Shown here one piece after another: positions 37,665 to 46,621 of a DNA stretch of 64,000 bases. The DNA lies in NCBI GenBank assembly GCA_030430565.1, contig JAUIKS010000002.1, forward strand, positions 434,001 to 498,000, given 5' to 3'. Position 1 is the stretch's first letter. Each line of letters begins with the position of its first letter. A program made the translations under genes and the position numbers. The DNA is from Polyangia bacterium. Its GTDB lineage: Bacteria > Myxococcota_A > Polyangia > Nannocystales > Nannocystaceae. The notes under the pieces are model-generated. The model did no database searches and had not been told where the DNA came from. It saw only the letters and a program-made list of their open reading frames with translations.

Positions 37665-40460
37665 TCAGCGCCGACGGCGACGTCCGGCGACCAGCACGAG
37701 CAGCGCGATACCGAGAGCCCCCGCGCCGCGCGGGTCATCGCCATCGGCGCTGCAGCTGCAGCCGCCGTCCTCCGCGCCGCCGGTCGCGGGGGAGTCGGTG
37801 TCAGTCTCGGTGTCGTCGTCGTCGTCGTCATCGTCGTCGTCGCTGCCCGCCGAGGTGCCGTCGGTGCTCCCGCCGGTCCCGGAGTCGCCGGTGCTGCCCG
37901 AGTCGTCGGTCCCCGCCGAGGGGTCGTCGGTCCCCGCTGAGGGGTCGTCGGTCCCCGCCGAGGGATCGCCGGTCGTATCGCCGCCTGTCGTCATGCCGCC
38001 CGTCGTCGCCTCGACGGGCTCACAGACGCCGTCCATGCACACGCCGTCGTCGCACTCCGTGCCGTCGTCGGCCGGCGCGTCCGCGGGGCACTCGGCGCCC
38101 TGCCCGTCACACAGCTCGGCGGCGTCGCACATGTCCGCGCTCGCGCGGCACTCTTGCATATCGTCGGCCGGGACGAACATGTCCTCGGGGCAATCCGCGA
38201 GCACGCCGTCGCAGAGCTCCGCGACATCGCAGTCGCCGGCCGCCGCGCGACACTCGAGCGCGTCGTCCGCGGGCACGACCACGTCCTCGGGACAGGTGAC
38301 CTCAACGCCGTCGCAGACCTCGGCGACGTCGCACACGCCCGCCGCCGCGCGACACTCCGTGTCCGCCGCGACCGGCTCGCAGGTCCCGTCCTGGCTCGCG
38401 CCCTCGGCGATGCTGCACGCCTGGCAGTCGTTGGGGTCGCCGAGCCCGCACTCGCTGTCGCAGCACACGCCGTCGACGCACATCCCGCCCACGCAGGCGT
38501 TGTCGTCGTCACAGGCGTCGCCCTGCCCGAGCAGGAAGCCGTAGACGTAGGCGGCGCCCGCGTTGGCCGCCAGCTCGTCATCACCGAGCACGCCGATCGC
38601 GATCCAGGTGTCGCTCATCGCGGCGGAGAAGCCGAACTGGTCGTTGGCGCCGGGGTCGGATCCAATGAAGTTCTGATACTCGGTCCACACGTCGGCGTCG
38701 CGCTCGAACAGGTAGGCCGAGCCCGCGTTCACGCCGGCGTCAGGGTCGTCATCGCGCGCGGCCGTAGCGAGCGCTCGGTCGCCGACGATGTCGACGTAGA
38801 AGCCGAGGCGATCGTCGGCGGCGGCGTCCGCCGCGACCAGCTTCGCCTGCTCCATCCACGCGTCGTTGTTGTCGCGCAGGAACACGTAGGCCGCGCCCGA
38901 GTTGCTGCCGCCGTCGTCTTCGAAGGGCGCGCCGACGATCGAGGTGTCTGTGTCGATCGCGACCGAGCGCCCGAACTCGTCGTTGGCCTCGCCGTCGCTC
39001 GGCAGCAGCTTGGCCTGCTCCATCCACGTGTTGCCGTTGCGCACGAACACGTAGGCCGAGCCCGAGTTGCCGCCGTTGTCGTCGTTGAGGCGCGCGCCGA
39101 CGATCGCCTGATCGCCCTGAACCGCGACCGCCCAGCCGAACTCGTCGCTGAAGGCCGCGTCCGAGGCCTTGAGCTTGGCCTCCTCGGTCCAGTTGTTCAT
39201 GTTGTCGCGCACGTACACGTAGACCGCGCCGGAGTTGGTCCCGCCGGTGTCCTCCTCCGCCGCGCCGACGATCGCCGTGTCGGCGTCGACCGCCACGGAT
39301 CGCCCGAACTCGACCTGCGCGGCCGCGTCGCTCGCCGTCAGCTTGGCCTGCTCCGTCCACATGTTGTTGCCGTCGCGCACGAACACGTAGGCCGAGCCGC
39401 TCGCGGAGCCGTTGTCATCGTCAAACAGCGCGCCGACGATCGCGGTGTCGCCCGAGATCGCTACGGCGACGCCGAACTGGTCGTCGGCCGCGATGTCCGC
39501 GGCCTGGAGCTTCGCCTGCTCGACCCACATATCGTTCTCGTAGACGAACACGTAGGCGGAGCCCGCGTCGGTGGGCGGGTCGTCGTAGATCGAGCCGACG
39601 ATCACGGTGTCGCCGTCGACGTCGACCGAGCGCCCGAAGTTGTCGCCGAAGGCCCCGTCGCTGGCGACCAGCTTGGCCGACTCAACCGCGATCAGCGGGT
39701 CGACCGTCAACGGGTAGCGAGCGCCTTCGTCCTCGACGCGGATCCGGATCCGTGAGCCCTCGACCTCGATGCGAGCGGGGACCTGGAGCCCGTCCGCGTC
39801 GGAGACGTACAGCTCCGAGTAGCGCAGCGAGACGCGCCCGTCTTCATCGCGAAGGACGGCGCCGGCCGCCGACGCCTCGGGCGTGAGCCCGCCGGCGGTC
39901 GTCAGCTCGATCACCGGCGCGCCTCCGCCGGCGCCACGACAGCTCGGCGCGCGCTCGAGCTCGAAGCCCTGCTCGACCCCGAGCGGGCCGTTGACGTACC
40001 ACTCGGTGACCTCGACCCCGTCCGGCGTGGCGCGGCGGTACTCGACCCGGTTCCCGTCGGCCTGCGGCGGCGCGGTGGCGAGCGCGCCGGCCTCCTCGCC
40101 CGCGCAGCCCAGGGCGTCCGCGGACAGCTTCAGCTCCCAGGCGCGCTTCGGCGATCGCAGCGTCACCCCCTCGCGCGTGAAGCTCGAGACGAAGCCCTGC
40201 GCCGCGTTGTTGGCCGCGAGCGCGCCGCCGCCGCGCGCGATCGCGTAGTCGCGCGACGCGTCCGCTTGCACTGCGGCGAGCAGCGTGGCCCGCAGACCGA
40301 CGCCCCGTGAGACCGCGCTCGAGCTCGCGGCCGCAGCCTCCGACGCGCCGACGGACTCGCCGCCCTCGGGGGACGCCGTCGACCCGAGATCCGCGCCCAG
40401 CGCGAGCGAGCAGCCGAGCGCACAGAGAACACCTGAGTAGCGAAAGTAGCGATTCTTCAT
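37665..40460 (-). CDS. FG-GAP/beta-propeller surface protein with Cys-rich repeats and MYXO-CTERM-like tail
   Basis: A 931-residue exported protein. The signal peptide contains SGVLCALGCSLALGA. Residues about 230-620 hold seven FG-GAP-like repeats of around 52 residues (for example DNFGRSVDVDGDTVIVGS then GSAYVFV), the blades of an integrin-like beta-propeller. A Cys-rich region follows with four repeats of ECRAAAG-C-DVAE-CDG type. A Thr/Gly/Asp linker includes TDDPSAG repeated three times and a ten-Asp run. It ends in GGCSCSADGDD, a hydrophobic helix and RRRRR, the MYXO-CTERM pattern for cell-surface sorting. ATG 40460 was chosen for the signal peptide. It is probably an outer-surface adhesion or recognition protein and lies upstream of radical SAM gene 1. 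Confidence 0.85.
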   Translation of the reverse strand: MKNRYFRYSGVLCALGCSLALGADLGSTASPEGGESVGASEAAAASSSAVSRGVGLRATLLAAVQADASRDYAIARGGGALAANNAAQGFVSSFTREGVTLRSPKRAWELKLSADALGCAGEEAGALATAPPQADGNRVEYRRATPDGVEVTEWYVNGPLGVEQGFELERAPSCRGAGGGAPVIELTTAGGLTPEASAAGAVLRDEDGRVSLRYSELYVSDADGLQVPARIEVEGSRIRIRVEDEGARYPLTVDPLIAVESAKLVASDGAFGDNFGRSVDVDGDTVIVGSIYDDPPTDAGSAYVFVYENDMWVEQAKLQAADIAADDQFGVAVAISGDTAIVGALFDDDNGSASGSAYVFVRDGNNMWTEQAKLTASDAAAQVEFGRSVAVDADTAIVGAAEEDTGGTNSGAVYVYVRDNMNNWTEEAKLKASDAAFSDEFGWAVAVQGDQAIVGARLNDDNGGNSGSAYVFVRNGNTWMEQAKLLPSDGEANDEFGRSVAIDTDTSIVGAPFEDDGGSNSGAAYVFLRDNNDAWMEQAKLVAADAAADDRLGFYVDIVGDRALATAARDDDPDAGVNAGSAYLFERDADVWTEYQNFIGSDPGANDQFGFSAAMSDTWIAIGVLGDDELAANAGAAYVYGFLLGQGDACDDDNACVGGMCVDGVCCDSECGLGDPNDCQACSIAEGASQDGTCEPVAADTECRAAAGVCDVAEVCDGVEVTCPEDVVVPADDALECRAAAGDCDVAELCDGVLADCPEDMFVPADDMQECRASADMCDAAELCDGQGAECPADAPADDGTECDDGVCMDGVCEPVEATTGGMTTGGDTTGDPSAGTDDPSAGTDDPSAGTDDSGSTGDSGTGGSTDGTSAGSDDDDDDDDDDTETDTDSPATGGAEDGGCSCSADGDDPRGAGALGIALLVLVAGRRRRR

Positions 40461-40823
40461 GGACAACCTACCCGTCTCCTCGACCTCGCTCGCGACCACG
40501 CGACATCGCGGACCGGCGCGGCCGTGACCGGCGAGCCCGCGAGCCCGGCGCGAGCGGACGCCCGATTAACACACGCGGTCGCCCCAGGAGTAAAGCCGAC
40601 GGCCCGGCAGCCCGTCGAATTTGCCCGTTCTTTTAAACATGTCTCTTAATTCATTTTAAAGCCCCGCCGCGAGGTCGCGGTGGTCGCCGCGATCGCGCGA
40701 CGGTGAGTCGAGCGCCGTGTCCGCGCACGGGTCGCCCGCGGCGCCCCTGCGCGCGACGCCGCTCGCGCCCGCGTGGTCGCGTCCGCGCGGCGCGGAGCTG
40801 ACGCTGTGTTACCCTGCCCCTCC
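40461..40823. other. Divergent 363-base intergenic region with an AT-rich patch
   Basis: Between the surface protein gene and radical SAM gene 2. The middle is GC-rich, but bases 40618-40662 are unusually AT-rich, with TTTTAAA repeated either side of CATGTCTCTTAATTC. That could mark a regulator site or transcription start. GTGTTACCCT just before the ATG at 40824 is a weak -10 candidate. No coding region is supported. Confidence 0.4.
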
Positions 40824-43235
40824 ATGAGTAGCGCGCGCGTACTCGTCGTCCACCCGCCGGTGTCGGTCGCTCGCGACTTCATTGACTACCCGTACTTCAG
40901 CAACCTCGGCGCGCTACAGCTCGCGGCGACGCTCGGGCGCTCCGGCGACGTCGCGCTCGTCGACGCCTTCGCGCTCCCGTCCTCCCGGCTGCGGTGGCGC
41001 GACGACGGTCGGGCCCACCTCGGCGCCACGCTCGAAGATGTCCGCGCGGCCATCCGCGCCGAGCTCGAGGCGCCCCGCGGCCCGATCGACGCGGTGGTCG
41101 TCGCCTACACGCCGTTTCATCGGCCGCCGCACCGCGACGACGTGCTCGGCTCCGTGCTCATGGGCCTGCGCGCTCAGCTGCCGCGCGCGCCGATCCTGCT
41201 CGCGGACTGCTATCAGTCTGGGCAGCACTACGTCGACGCGCCCGGCGACCAGGTCCTCGCCAGCTACCCCGAGCTCGACGCCTGGATCAAGTTCGAGGCC
41301 GAGCGCACCGTCCCCCGGCTGCTCGGCGAATTTCGCGATCGCTGCGCGCGGCCCAGCGGCGTCTACCGCGGCGAGCGGCCGCCCACGCTCGACGAGCTGC
41401 CCTTCCCCGCCTGGCGCATGATCGATCGCGCGCGCTACTCGGCGTTCCTCGAGTCGGTCGTCCGCGATCTCGGGCGCAGCTCCTGGGCCTTCCCGATCGA
41501 CGGCGCGACGCTGCCGCTCGTGACCTCGCGCGGCTGCCCCTTCACCTGCGTGCACTGCAGCAGCAACCCCGACACGCCCGCGGGCCAGCCCAAGACCCAG
41601 CGGCGCTACTCGCCCGCGCGGCTGCAGGCCTACCTGCGCGAGCTCGCCTCGCTCGGCGCCACCCGCCTCGCGGTCCTCGACGAGCTGATCAACGTCAACG
41701 AGCGCCACTTCGACGTGTTCCTCGAGACGGCCGCGGACGAGCTCGACCTGCGCTTCGAGATCCCCAACGGCATGCGCGCCGACTACCTCGAGGAGCGCCA
41801 CCTCGAGGCGATGAAGGGCCGCGTCACCACGCTCTCCGTGTCCGCCGAGTCGGGCTCGCAGCGGGTCGTGACCGAGGTCGTGCGCAAGCGCCTCAAGCTC
41901 GAGTCGATCGTGCGCGCGGCCGAGCGCGCGCACAAGGTCGGCGTGCCGCTGCTGATCCACTACATGATCGGCCTGCCCGGCGAGACCGCGGAGGAGATCA
42001 ACGAGACGCTCGAGTTCTCGCTGGATCTCTGGGACAGGTTTAAAGCCTTCCCCGCCGTCCAGTTCGCGACCCCGCTGCCGGGCACGCAGCTCGCGGACGC
42101 CGCCGACGCGCGCGCGCGCCGGGAGACCGGCGCCGGCCTGCCGATCGTCGAGGACTGGGGCCCGCGCTTCCAGAAGGCCGCGAGCCACACCTCCGCGGTC
42201 CCCCGCGAGCAGCTCGAGCTGTTCATGTGGACGTTTCAGCAGCGCCTGCGCGCGTCACAGGGCGCCAAGAAGCTGATCATCAACGTCACCTACGTGTGCA
42301 ACAACCACTGCACCTTCTGCGCCGTCGGCACGCGCACGCAGCTCGACGGTCACCCGACCCGCCAGCGCGAGCACCTGCTCAAGTACCGCGAGCAGGGCGT
42401 GCACATGGTCGACTTCGACGGCGGCGAGCCCACGCTCAACCCCGAGCTCATCCCGCTGATCCGCTACGCCCGCGCGATCGGCTACGACCGCGTCAACGTC
42501 ACGACCAACGGGCGCCGCTGCTACTACGAGAAGTACGCGCAGGCGCTCGTCAACTCGGGCTTGACCACGCTGCTGTTCTCGGTCCACGGCCCGAACCCGA
42601 AGATCCACGCCCAGCAGGTCGGCGTCGCCGAGGCCTTCGAGCAGACCGTCGGCGGCATCAAGCACTGCGTCCGCCTCAAGCCCGCCCACGTCGAGCTGGG
42701 GATGAACATCACGGTCACCAAGGGCAACCACACGCTGATCGAGGAGCTGACGCAGCTGGCGTGGGACCTCGGCCTGCGCTGGATCAACGTCCAGTTCCTG
42801 ACGCCCTTCGGGCGCGCGACCTCGTGGGTGGCGCCCGACACCCAGGCCGCGGCCGACCGCACGATGGCGGTGATGGATCGCTGGAGCGACCGCATCAAGT
42901 TCCAGATCATCAACCTGCCGTTCTGCTACATGCCGGGCTACGAGCGCTTCATGCAGGGCGACCTCGCGAAGCTCGAGCGCCACATGGTGTTCGTCAACAA
43001 CGAGACCGTGAACCTCGCCGAGTACCTCGCCGAGCGTCGCACGCGAAAGCCCGTGTGCGAGACCTGTCCGCACGCCTGCTTCTGCGGCGGCTTCTACGAG
43101 CTCGACGATGTCCCGGAGCCGCCGTGGCTGATCGCGCCGGAGGATCTCGTTCGGCCGATCAACGACCCGCGCCGCCACGAGTCGGTCCCCGACGGCTTCC
43201 GCCAGAACATCGCGCGAAAACTCGCCAGCGAGTAG
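40824..43235 (+). CDS. Radical SAM protein 2: two radical SAM domains, first with B12-binding-like N-terminus
   Basis: An 803-residue protein carrying two radical SAM domains. Residues 1-170 resemble the Rossmann-like cobalamin-binding region of B12-dependent radical SAM proteins (VLVVHPPVSVARDF, GALQLAATLG), but I do not see the DxHxxG motif. The first radical SAM domain has CPFTCVHC with C238, C242 and C245, then SVSAESGSQRV. The second has CNNHCTFC with C492, C496 and C499, then DGGEPTLNP, TNGRRCYY and SVHGPNPKIH. The C-terminus has CETCPHACFC (C745, C748, C752, C754), a SPASM-type auxiliary site. Because the second domain resembles the other island enzymes, it looks like a fusion of two originally separate proteins. 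Chemistry unknown. Confidence 0.85.
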   Translation: MSSARVLVVHPPVSVARDFIDYPYFSNLGALQLAATLGRSGDVALVDAFALPSSRLRWRDDGRAHLGATLEDVRAAIRAELEAPRGPIDAVVVAYTPFHRPPHRDDVLGSVLMGLRAQLPRAPILLADCYQSGQHYVDAPGDQVLASYPELDAWIKFEAERTVPRLLGEFRDRCARPSGVYRGERPPTLDELPFPAWRMIDRARYSAFLESVVRDLGRSSWAFPIDGATLPLVTSRGCPFTCVHCSSNPDTPAGQPKTQRRYSPARLQAYLRELASLGATRLAVLDELINVNERHFDVFLETAADELDLRFEIPNGMRADYLEERHLEAMKGRVTTLSVSAESGSQRVVTEVVRKRLKLESIVRAAERAHKVGVPLLIHYMIGLPGETAEEINETLEFSLDLWDRFKAFPAVQFATPLPGTQLADAADARARRETGAGLPIVEDWGPRFQKAASHTSAVPREQLELFMWTFQQRLRASQGAKKLIINVTYVCNNHCTFCAVGTRTQLDGHPTRQREHLLKYREQGVHMVDFDGGEPTLNPELIPLIRYARAIGYDRVNVTTNGRRCYYEKYAQALVNSGLTTLLFSVHGPNPKIHAQQVGVAEAFEQTVGGIKHCVRLKPAHVELGMNITVTKGNHTLIEELTQLAWDLGLRWINVQFLTPFGRATSWVAPDTQAAADRTMAVMDRWSDRIKFQIINLPFCYMPGYERFMQGDLAKLERHMVFVNNETVNLAEYLAERRTRKPVCETCPHACFCGGFYELDDVPEPPWLIAPEDLVRPINDPRRHESVPDGFRQNIARKLASE

Positions 43236-43734
43236 CAATTACGCGCCGATCGAGAGCTTGACGCGACGTTAGATTTTCACCCGCGTCATTCACGCGCCGG
43301 GCGCCTCCTCGGCGACGCGAGCGGCGCCCCCGCCCCGGGGGAGTGCGATCGGACTCGGCGCCGAGCGCACGAGCTCGCGCGATCTGGTCCTTACGTCAGC
43401 CGCGATCCCCAATATGACCCGAGAGACTGTCGGCCTCGGCTCGCCCGCGTCTTGCGAGAATTCACGGCTACGGGGCCATGAGAGCGAAAGGACAGGCTGG
43501 CGTCGTCGCGCCGGCCCCGGCGCAGCACGCGTGCGCGCGAGTGTGGCCATCGCTACCGACCTCCAGGCCTCCGACGCGGCCGACGCCGATCGAGCGTGCT
43601 CGCATCCTCGTGCGGCCTACGGGCCGTCTCCTCGATCCAGGGATAAACCAATTTTTCTCGCGGCTTGTCCCAAATTTTCCGCGAGCGGTGTACACTTCGG
43701 TCGTTCCTGCAGACCGCATGGGGGGTTTTCGGTG
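43236..43734. promoter_or_regulatory. 499-base non-coding stretch with hairpin and TGTCCCAAA promoter element
   Basis: After radical SAM gene 2 a GGGCGCC/GGCGCCC inverted repeat (43299-43305 and 43323-43329) with a 17-base loop could end that transcript weakly. The middle 300 bases hold nothing I can name. Close to the next gene TTGTCCCAAATTTT (43665-43678) is followed by TACACT at 43691-43696, then GGGGGG at 43720-43725, which gives the ribosome binding site for ATG 43735. Confidence 0.5.
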
Positions 43735-45255
43735 ATGGTGAGCAAAGCACGTATTTCACCTGTTGGACTTGGACTGATGGCTGCTTTGTCGCTGACGCTC
43801 GCGGCCTGTGGCGATAGCGACGGAGACACGGAGACTGACAGCACTGGTGGCGCGTCGTTCACGACGACGATGACTTCGACGCCCGCGACGATGGGCGCCA
43901 CGACCATGGGCATGGGCGCCACGGACCCGACGAGCGCGGGTACGGGTGGCCAGACCAGTACGCCGACGAGCGCCGGTCCGACGACGGGTCAGGTTGAGCC
44001 GGATTGTGTCGACAACGACGGCGACGACTACGGTGAGGGCCCCGACTGTCTCGGACCTGATTGTAACGACAACGATGTCACCATCTGGGAAGGTTGCGGC
44101 GTCTGTGAGGAGGACGCTGACGGCGACGGCTACGGCAACGGCGACAGCTGCCTCGGCACCGACTGCGACGACAACAACCCAGATGTCTGGGAAGGCTGCA
44201 TGGGCTGCGAGGACAACGACGGGGACGGCTACGGCCCCGGCTGTGACCCCGGCTCGGACTGCGACGACGACAACGCGCTCGCCTGGGACACCTGCGATAC
44301 GTGCATGGACACGGACGGCGACGGTTTCTGGGTCGGCTGCAACATGCTGCCCGACGGTCAAGACGCGGACGACTGCGACGACGACGACAACAACAACTGG
44401 ACGGCGGACGGCTGCGCCAGCTGTGTCGACGGCGACGGCGACGACTTCTGGGTCGGCTGCGACTCCTACGACAACGACAAGCCGGGCCCGGACTGCGCCG
44501 ACGACAACCCGATGGTCGGCGGTGATGATGAGGTCGAGCTCTGCGACGGCCTCCCGCAGAACTGCGCCAACGAGATCGACCCGCTGCCGGCGGACGAGAT
44601 GTGCCCGCCGCCCGGGAACATGGATCCGCCGAACGTCAACCCGATCGACGGCTGGCTCTGCGAGCCGCCGATGCCCGGCGTGGACGGCTGCAAGATCAAG
44701 ACTTGCCTCGACCAGTTCTTCGATGTCGACGACGACTACACCAACGGCTGTGAGTGCGAGGGCACCTCGCGCAACTTCTCGTTGGCCGAGTGCGGCGGCG
44801 AGATGCCCGGCTACCTCGGCACGCTCTCCGAGGGTCAGGAGATCTTCGGCGAGGACCTCGTGACCGGCGTCATCCCGGAGATCGACAACGGCAAGGGCAA
44901 CGGCGCCGAGGACTGGTTCTGGGTCGAGTTCCCGGAGATCAACGCGCAGGGCGACCGCCCGGCTGCCGGCGTGATCAAGATCGACTTCGAGATCAACCAG
45001 AACAACGACTACCGCTTCGAGGTCTACGGCTCCTGTCCGGCGGTGGCCTGGGACGGCATCGCCGAGGTCTGCACGCCCGACCCGCTGGGCAACGCGCTCG
45101 AGTGGTGGTTCTGGGACGACTGGAACTTCTCGGACGACAGCAGCTACCAAAACAACGTGAACTGGCCCAACACGGTCTACGTCCGCGTGTTCCGCGTGCA
45201 GAACGAGGACACCTGCTCGCAGTACCGCCTGCGAGTCCGCCGCGAGAGCGACTAG
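43735..45255 (+). CDS. Lipoprotein with Asp/Cys-rich DGDGYG repeats (MopE-like)
   Basis: A 506-residue lipoprotein with lipobox LAAC. A Thr/Met/Gly linker (residues 25-85) precedes five Asp/Cys-rich repeats of 30-40 residues, each with a DGDG type calcium-like loop, a DC-DD motif and a tryptophan near a cysteine (IWEGC, VWEGC, AWDTC, NWTADGC). The C-terminal 170 residues look like a beta-sandwich typical of secreted proteins (WFWVEFPEI, IKIDFEINQNNDYRFEVYGSC). It sits inside the radical SAM island but has its own promoter element and terminator-like hairpin. It probably binds metal at the cell surface. A link to the radical SAM enzymes is only suggested by position. Confidence 0.8.
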   Translation: MVSKARISPVGLGLMAALSLTLAACGDSDGDTETDSTGGASFTTTMTSTPATMGATTMGMGATDPTSAGTGGQTSTPTSAGPTTGQVEPDCVDNDGDDYGEGPDCLGPDCNDNDVTIWEGCGVCEEDADGDGYGNGDSCLGTDCDDNNPDVWEGCMGCEDNDGDGYGPGCDPGSDCDDDNALAWDTCDTCMDTDGDGFWVGCNMLPDGQDADDCDDDDNNNWTADGCASCVDGDGDDFWVGCDSYDNDKPGPDCADDNPMVGGDDEVELCDGLPQNCANEIDPLPADEMCPPPGNMDPPNVNPIDGWLCEPPMPGVDGCKIKTCLDQFFDVDDDYTNGCECEGTSRNFSLAECGGEMPGYLGTLSEGQEIFGEDLVTGVIPEIDNGKGNGAEDWFWVEFPEINAQGDRPAAGVIKIDFEINQNNDYRFEVYGSCPAVAWDGIAEVCTPDPLGNALEWWFWDDWNFSDDSSYQNNVNWPNTVYVRVFRVQNEDTCSQYRLRVRRESD

Positions 45256-45277
45256 CGCTCACGCGCGTGCGCACCCC

Positions 45278-45317
45278 GAGCCGCCACGCTGCGACGCAGC
45301 GCGGCGGCTCGCCGTTT
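45278..45317 (+). terminator. Long hairpin after the DGDG-repeat lipoprotein gene
   Basis: GAGCCGCC (45278-45285) pairs with GGCGGCTC (45303-45310), and CGCTG pairs with CAGCG inside, separated by one mismatch. The stem is followed by GCCGTTTAAC, so only three T residues. It lies 22 bases after the stop codon. Confidence 0.6.
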
Positions 45318-45319
45318 AA

Positions 45320-45367
45320 CGACCACTTAATCGACCACTTAATCGACCACTTAATCGACCACTTAAT
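45320..45367. repeat. Four tandem copies of a 12-base unit CGACCACTTAAT
   Basis: Four identical units occupy 45320-45367, with partial matches at both ends (TTTAA before, CGGCCAC after). The array lies between convergent genes in an otherwise GC-rich context. No coding frame there is credible. Confidence 0.9.
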
Positions 45368-45403
45368 CGGCCACAAGACGCGCCCGTCGCCGCGCTGAAT
45401 TCC

Positions 45404-46621
45404 TCAGCTGGACGCGCGCGCGAAGTGTTCGTCCCAGCGACGTATCTCGGCCAAGAGGGATGCGCCGACCTCCGTGGGCTGCCCGTGCTCGAGCAGCACG
45501 CTCGCGCCCTCGTGGTTGCCGTCGACGATCCGCTGGAAGCGACGGCGAAAGTCTGGGTGCTCGCAGCCCTCCACGCCCTCCTCGATCATCCGCTCGTAGA
45601 GGCGCGCGACCGGCTGGAACGCGTGGACCGCGAGCAGCACCCCGTGCAGCGGCCTCGGATCGGGGCGGACCGGCGACTTGTAGAGCGGGTGGAAGGCGTT
45701 GTGCAGCAGGCCGTCGACTTCGAACAGCGCGTTGATCTTGTTGTGCGAGAACTCGTGAATCACGGCCTCGACCATCGTCATGCGCTGCGGGTGCAGCGTC
45801 ATGTACAGCGTCCCGATGTCCTCTTGATACGAGGCCGAGAGGTGCGTGTGCTCGTCGTATCCGACCGGGATGATCTGGTGGACGATGAGCCCGATCTCGC
45901 GGCGTAGGTCGGGCATGTAGCGGGCGATGTGGCCAAGCGCCGCCGACAGGCTCGCGCGCCACTCGTCGCGCGAGCGACCGCCGAGGTCGAGCGCGTTGCC
46001 CTGCTTGTCCGGGTGCGCCTCAAAGTCCGAGATGGGGTTGTTGTCGACGAGCGCGAGCACGGGGCCTGGCGCAGGAGCCCGATCCTCCGCGTCGGTCAGC
46101 GGGATGAAGCGCGCGTCATCAGGCTCGAGCGGCCGCGCTGCGCCGTCGATCGAGACGACGCCGTTGCTCACCCGCAGGACCCTCGCGGTCGCCGGGATGT
46201 CGACGACGCAGCGCGCCGCGAGGCTGACGACCCGACGCGGCGGCGCCCGCAGCTCGACGGGCCTGGGCAAGGCGCCCATCGCCGCGAGCTCGACGCAGGC
46301 CGTCGCGGCCAGCTCGCGCGCGAGGCCGTCCGCCCGCAGCCCGTTGCCCGGCACGCCCCGAAGACAGCGGATCAAGACGCCGACCGTGGGTCGCCGGACG
46401 AGGCTGGCGAGCGCCCCCGGATTTGAACGCGCGAGCGCGCCGGCGATCCGCGCGAAGCTCGAGAAGTCGAGCCGCGCCCGCGGGGAGGCGTGCTGAAGCG
46501 GAAGCCGCTGAAGGTCGCCGAGGAGCCGACGAATCGCCCGCGAGAGCACCTCGCGCGCCGTCGCGGAGCCCGACTCCGGAATCGTTAGATCCCGTGGCCA
46601 CTCGCTCGTCGCTCGCGTCAC
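45404..46621 (-). CDS. HExxH-motif peptide-modification enzyme (aKG-HExxH-type putative peptide beta-hydroxylase)
   Basis: A 405-residue protein. The motif HEFSH (H289 to H293) sits in EAVIHEFSHNKINALFEVD, followed about 30 residues later by LHGVLLAVHAFQPVARLYE, which could supply the third metal ligand. This arrangement matches the putative peptide modification family named after its HExxH motif, whose characterised members are iron/2-oxoglutarate-dependent peptide beta-hydroxylases. The N-terminal 180 residues are Ala/Arg/Leu-rich and helical. The start GTG at 46621 overlaps the radical SAM stop by four bases (GTGA), so it is translationally coupled as third gene of the Tat protein/radical SAM/HExxH operon. 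Whether it hydroxylates peptide or acts as a protease cannot be decided from sequence. Confidence 0.72.
   Translation of the reverse strand: MTRATSEWPRDLTIPESGSATAREVLSRAIRRLLGDLQRLPLQHASPRARLDFSSFARIAGALARSNPGALASLVRRPTVGVLIRCLRGVPGNGLRADGLARELAATACVELAAMGALPRPVELRAPPRRVVSLAARCVVDIPATARVLRVSNGVVSIDGAARPLEPDDARFIPLTDAEDRAPAPGPVLALVDNNPISDFEAHPDKQGNALDLGGRSRDEWRASLSAALGHIARYMPDLRREIGLIVHQIIPVGYDEHTHLSASYQEDIGTLYMTLHPQRMTMVEAVIHEFSHNKINALFEVDGLLHNAFHPLYKSPVRPDPRPLHGVLLAVHAFQPVARLYERMIEEGVEGCEHPDFRRRFQRIVDGNHEGASVLLEHGQPTEVGASLLAEIRRWDEHFARASS

Noticed and set aside
45311-45398. Short frames through the 12-base array giving DHLI or KWSI repeats
   Set aside because: They only reflect a 12-base tandem repeat (multiple of three) and have no start signals.
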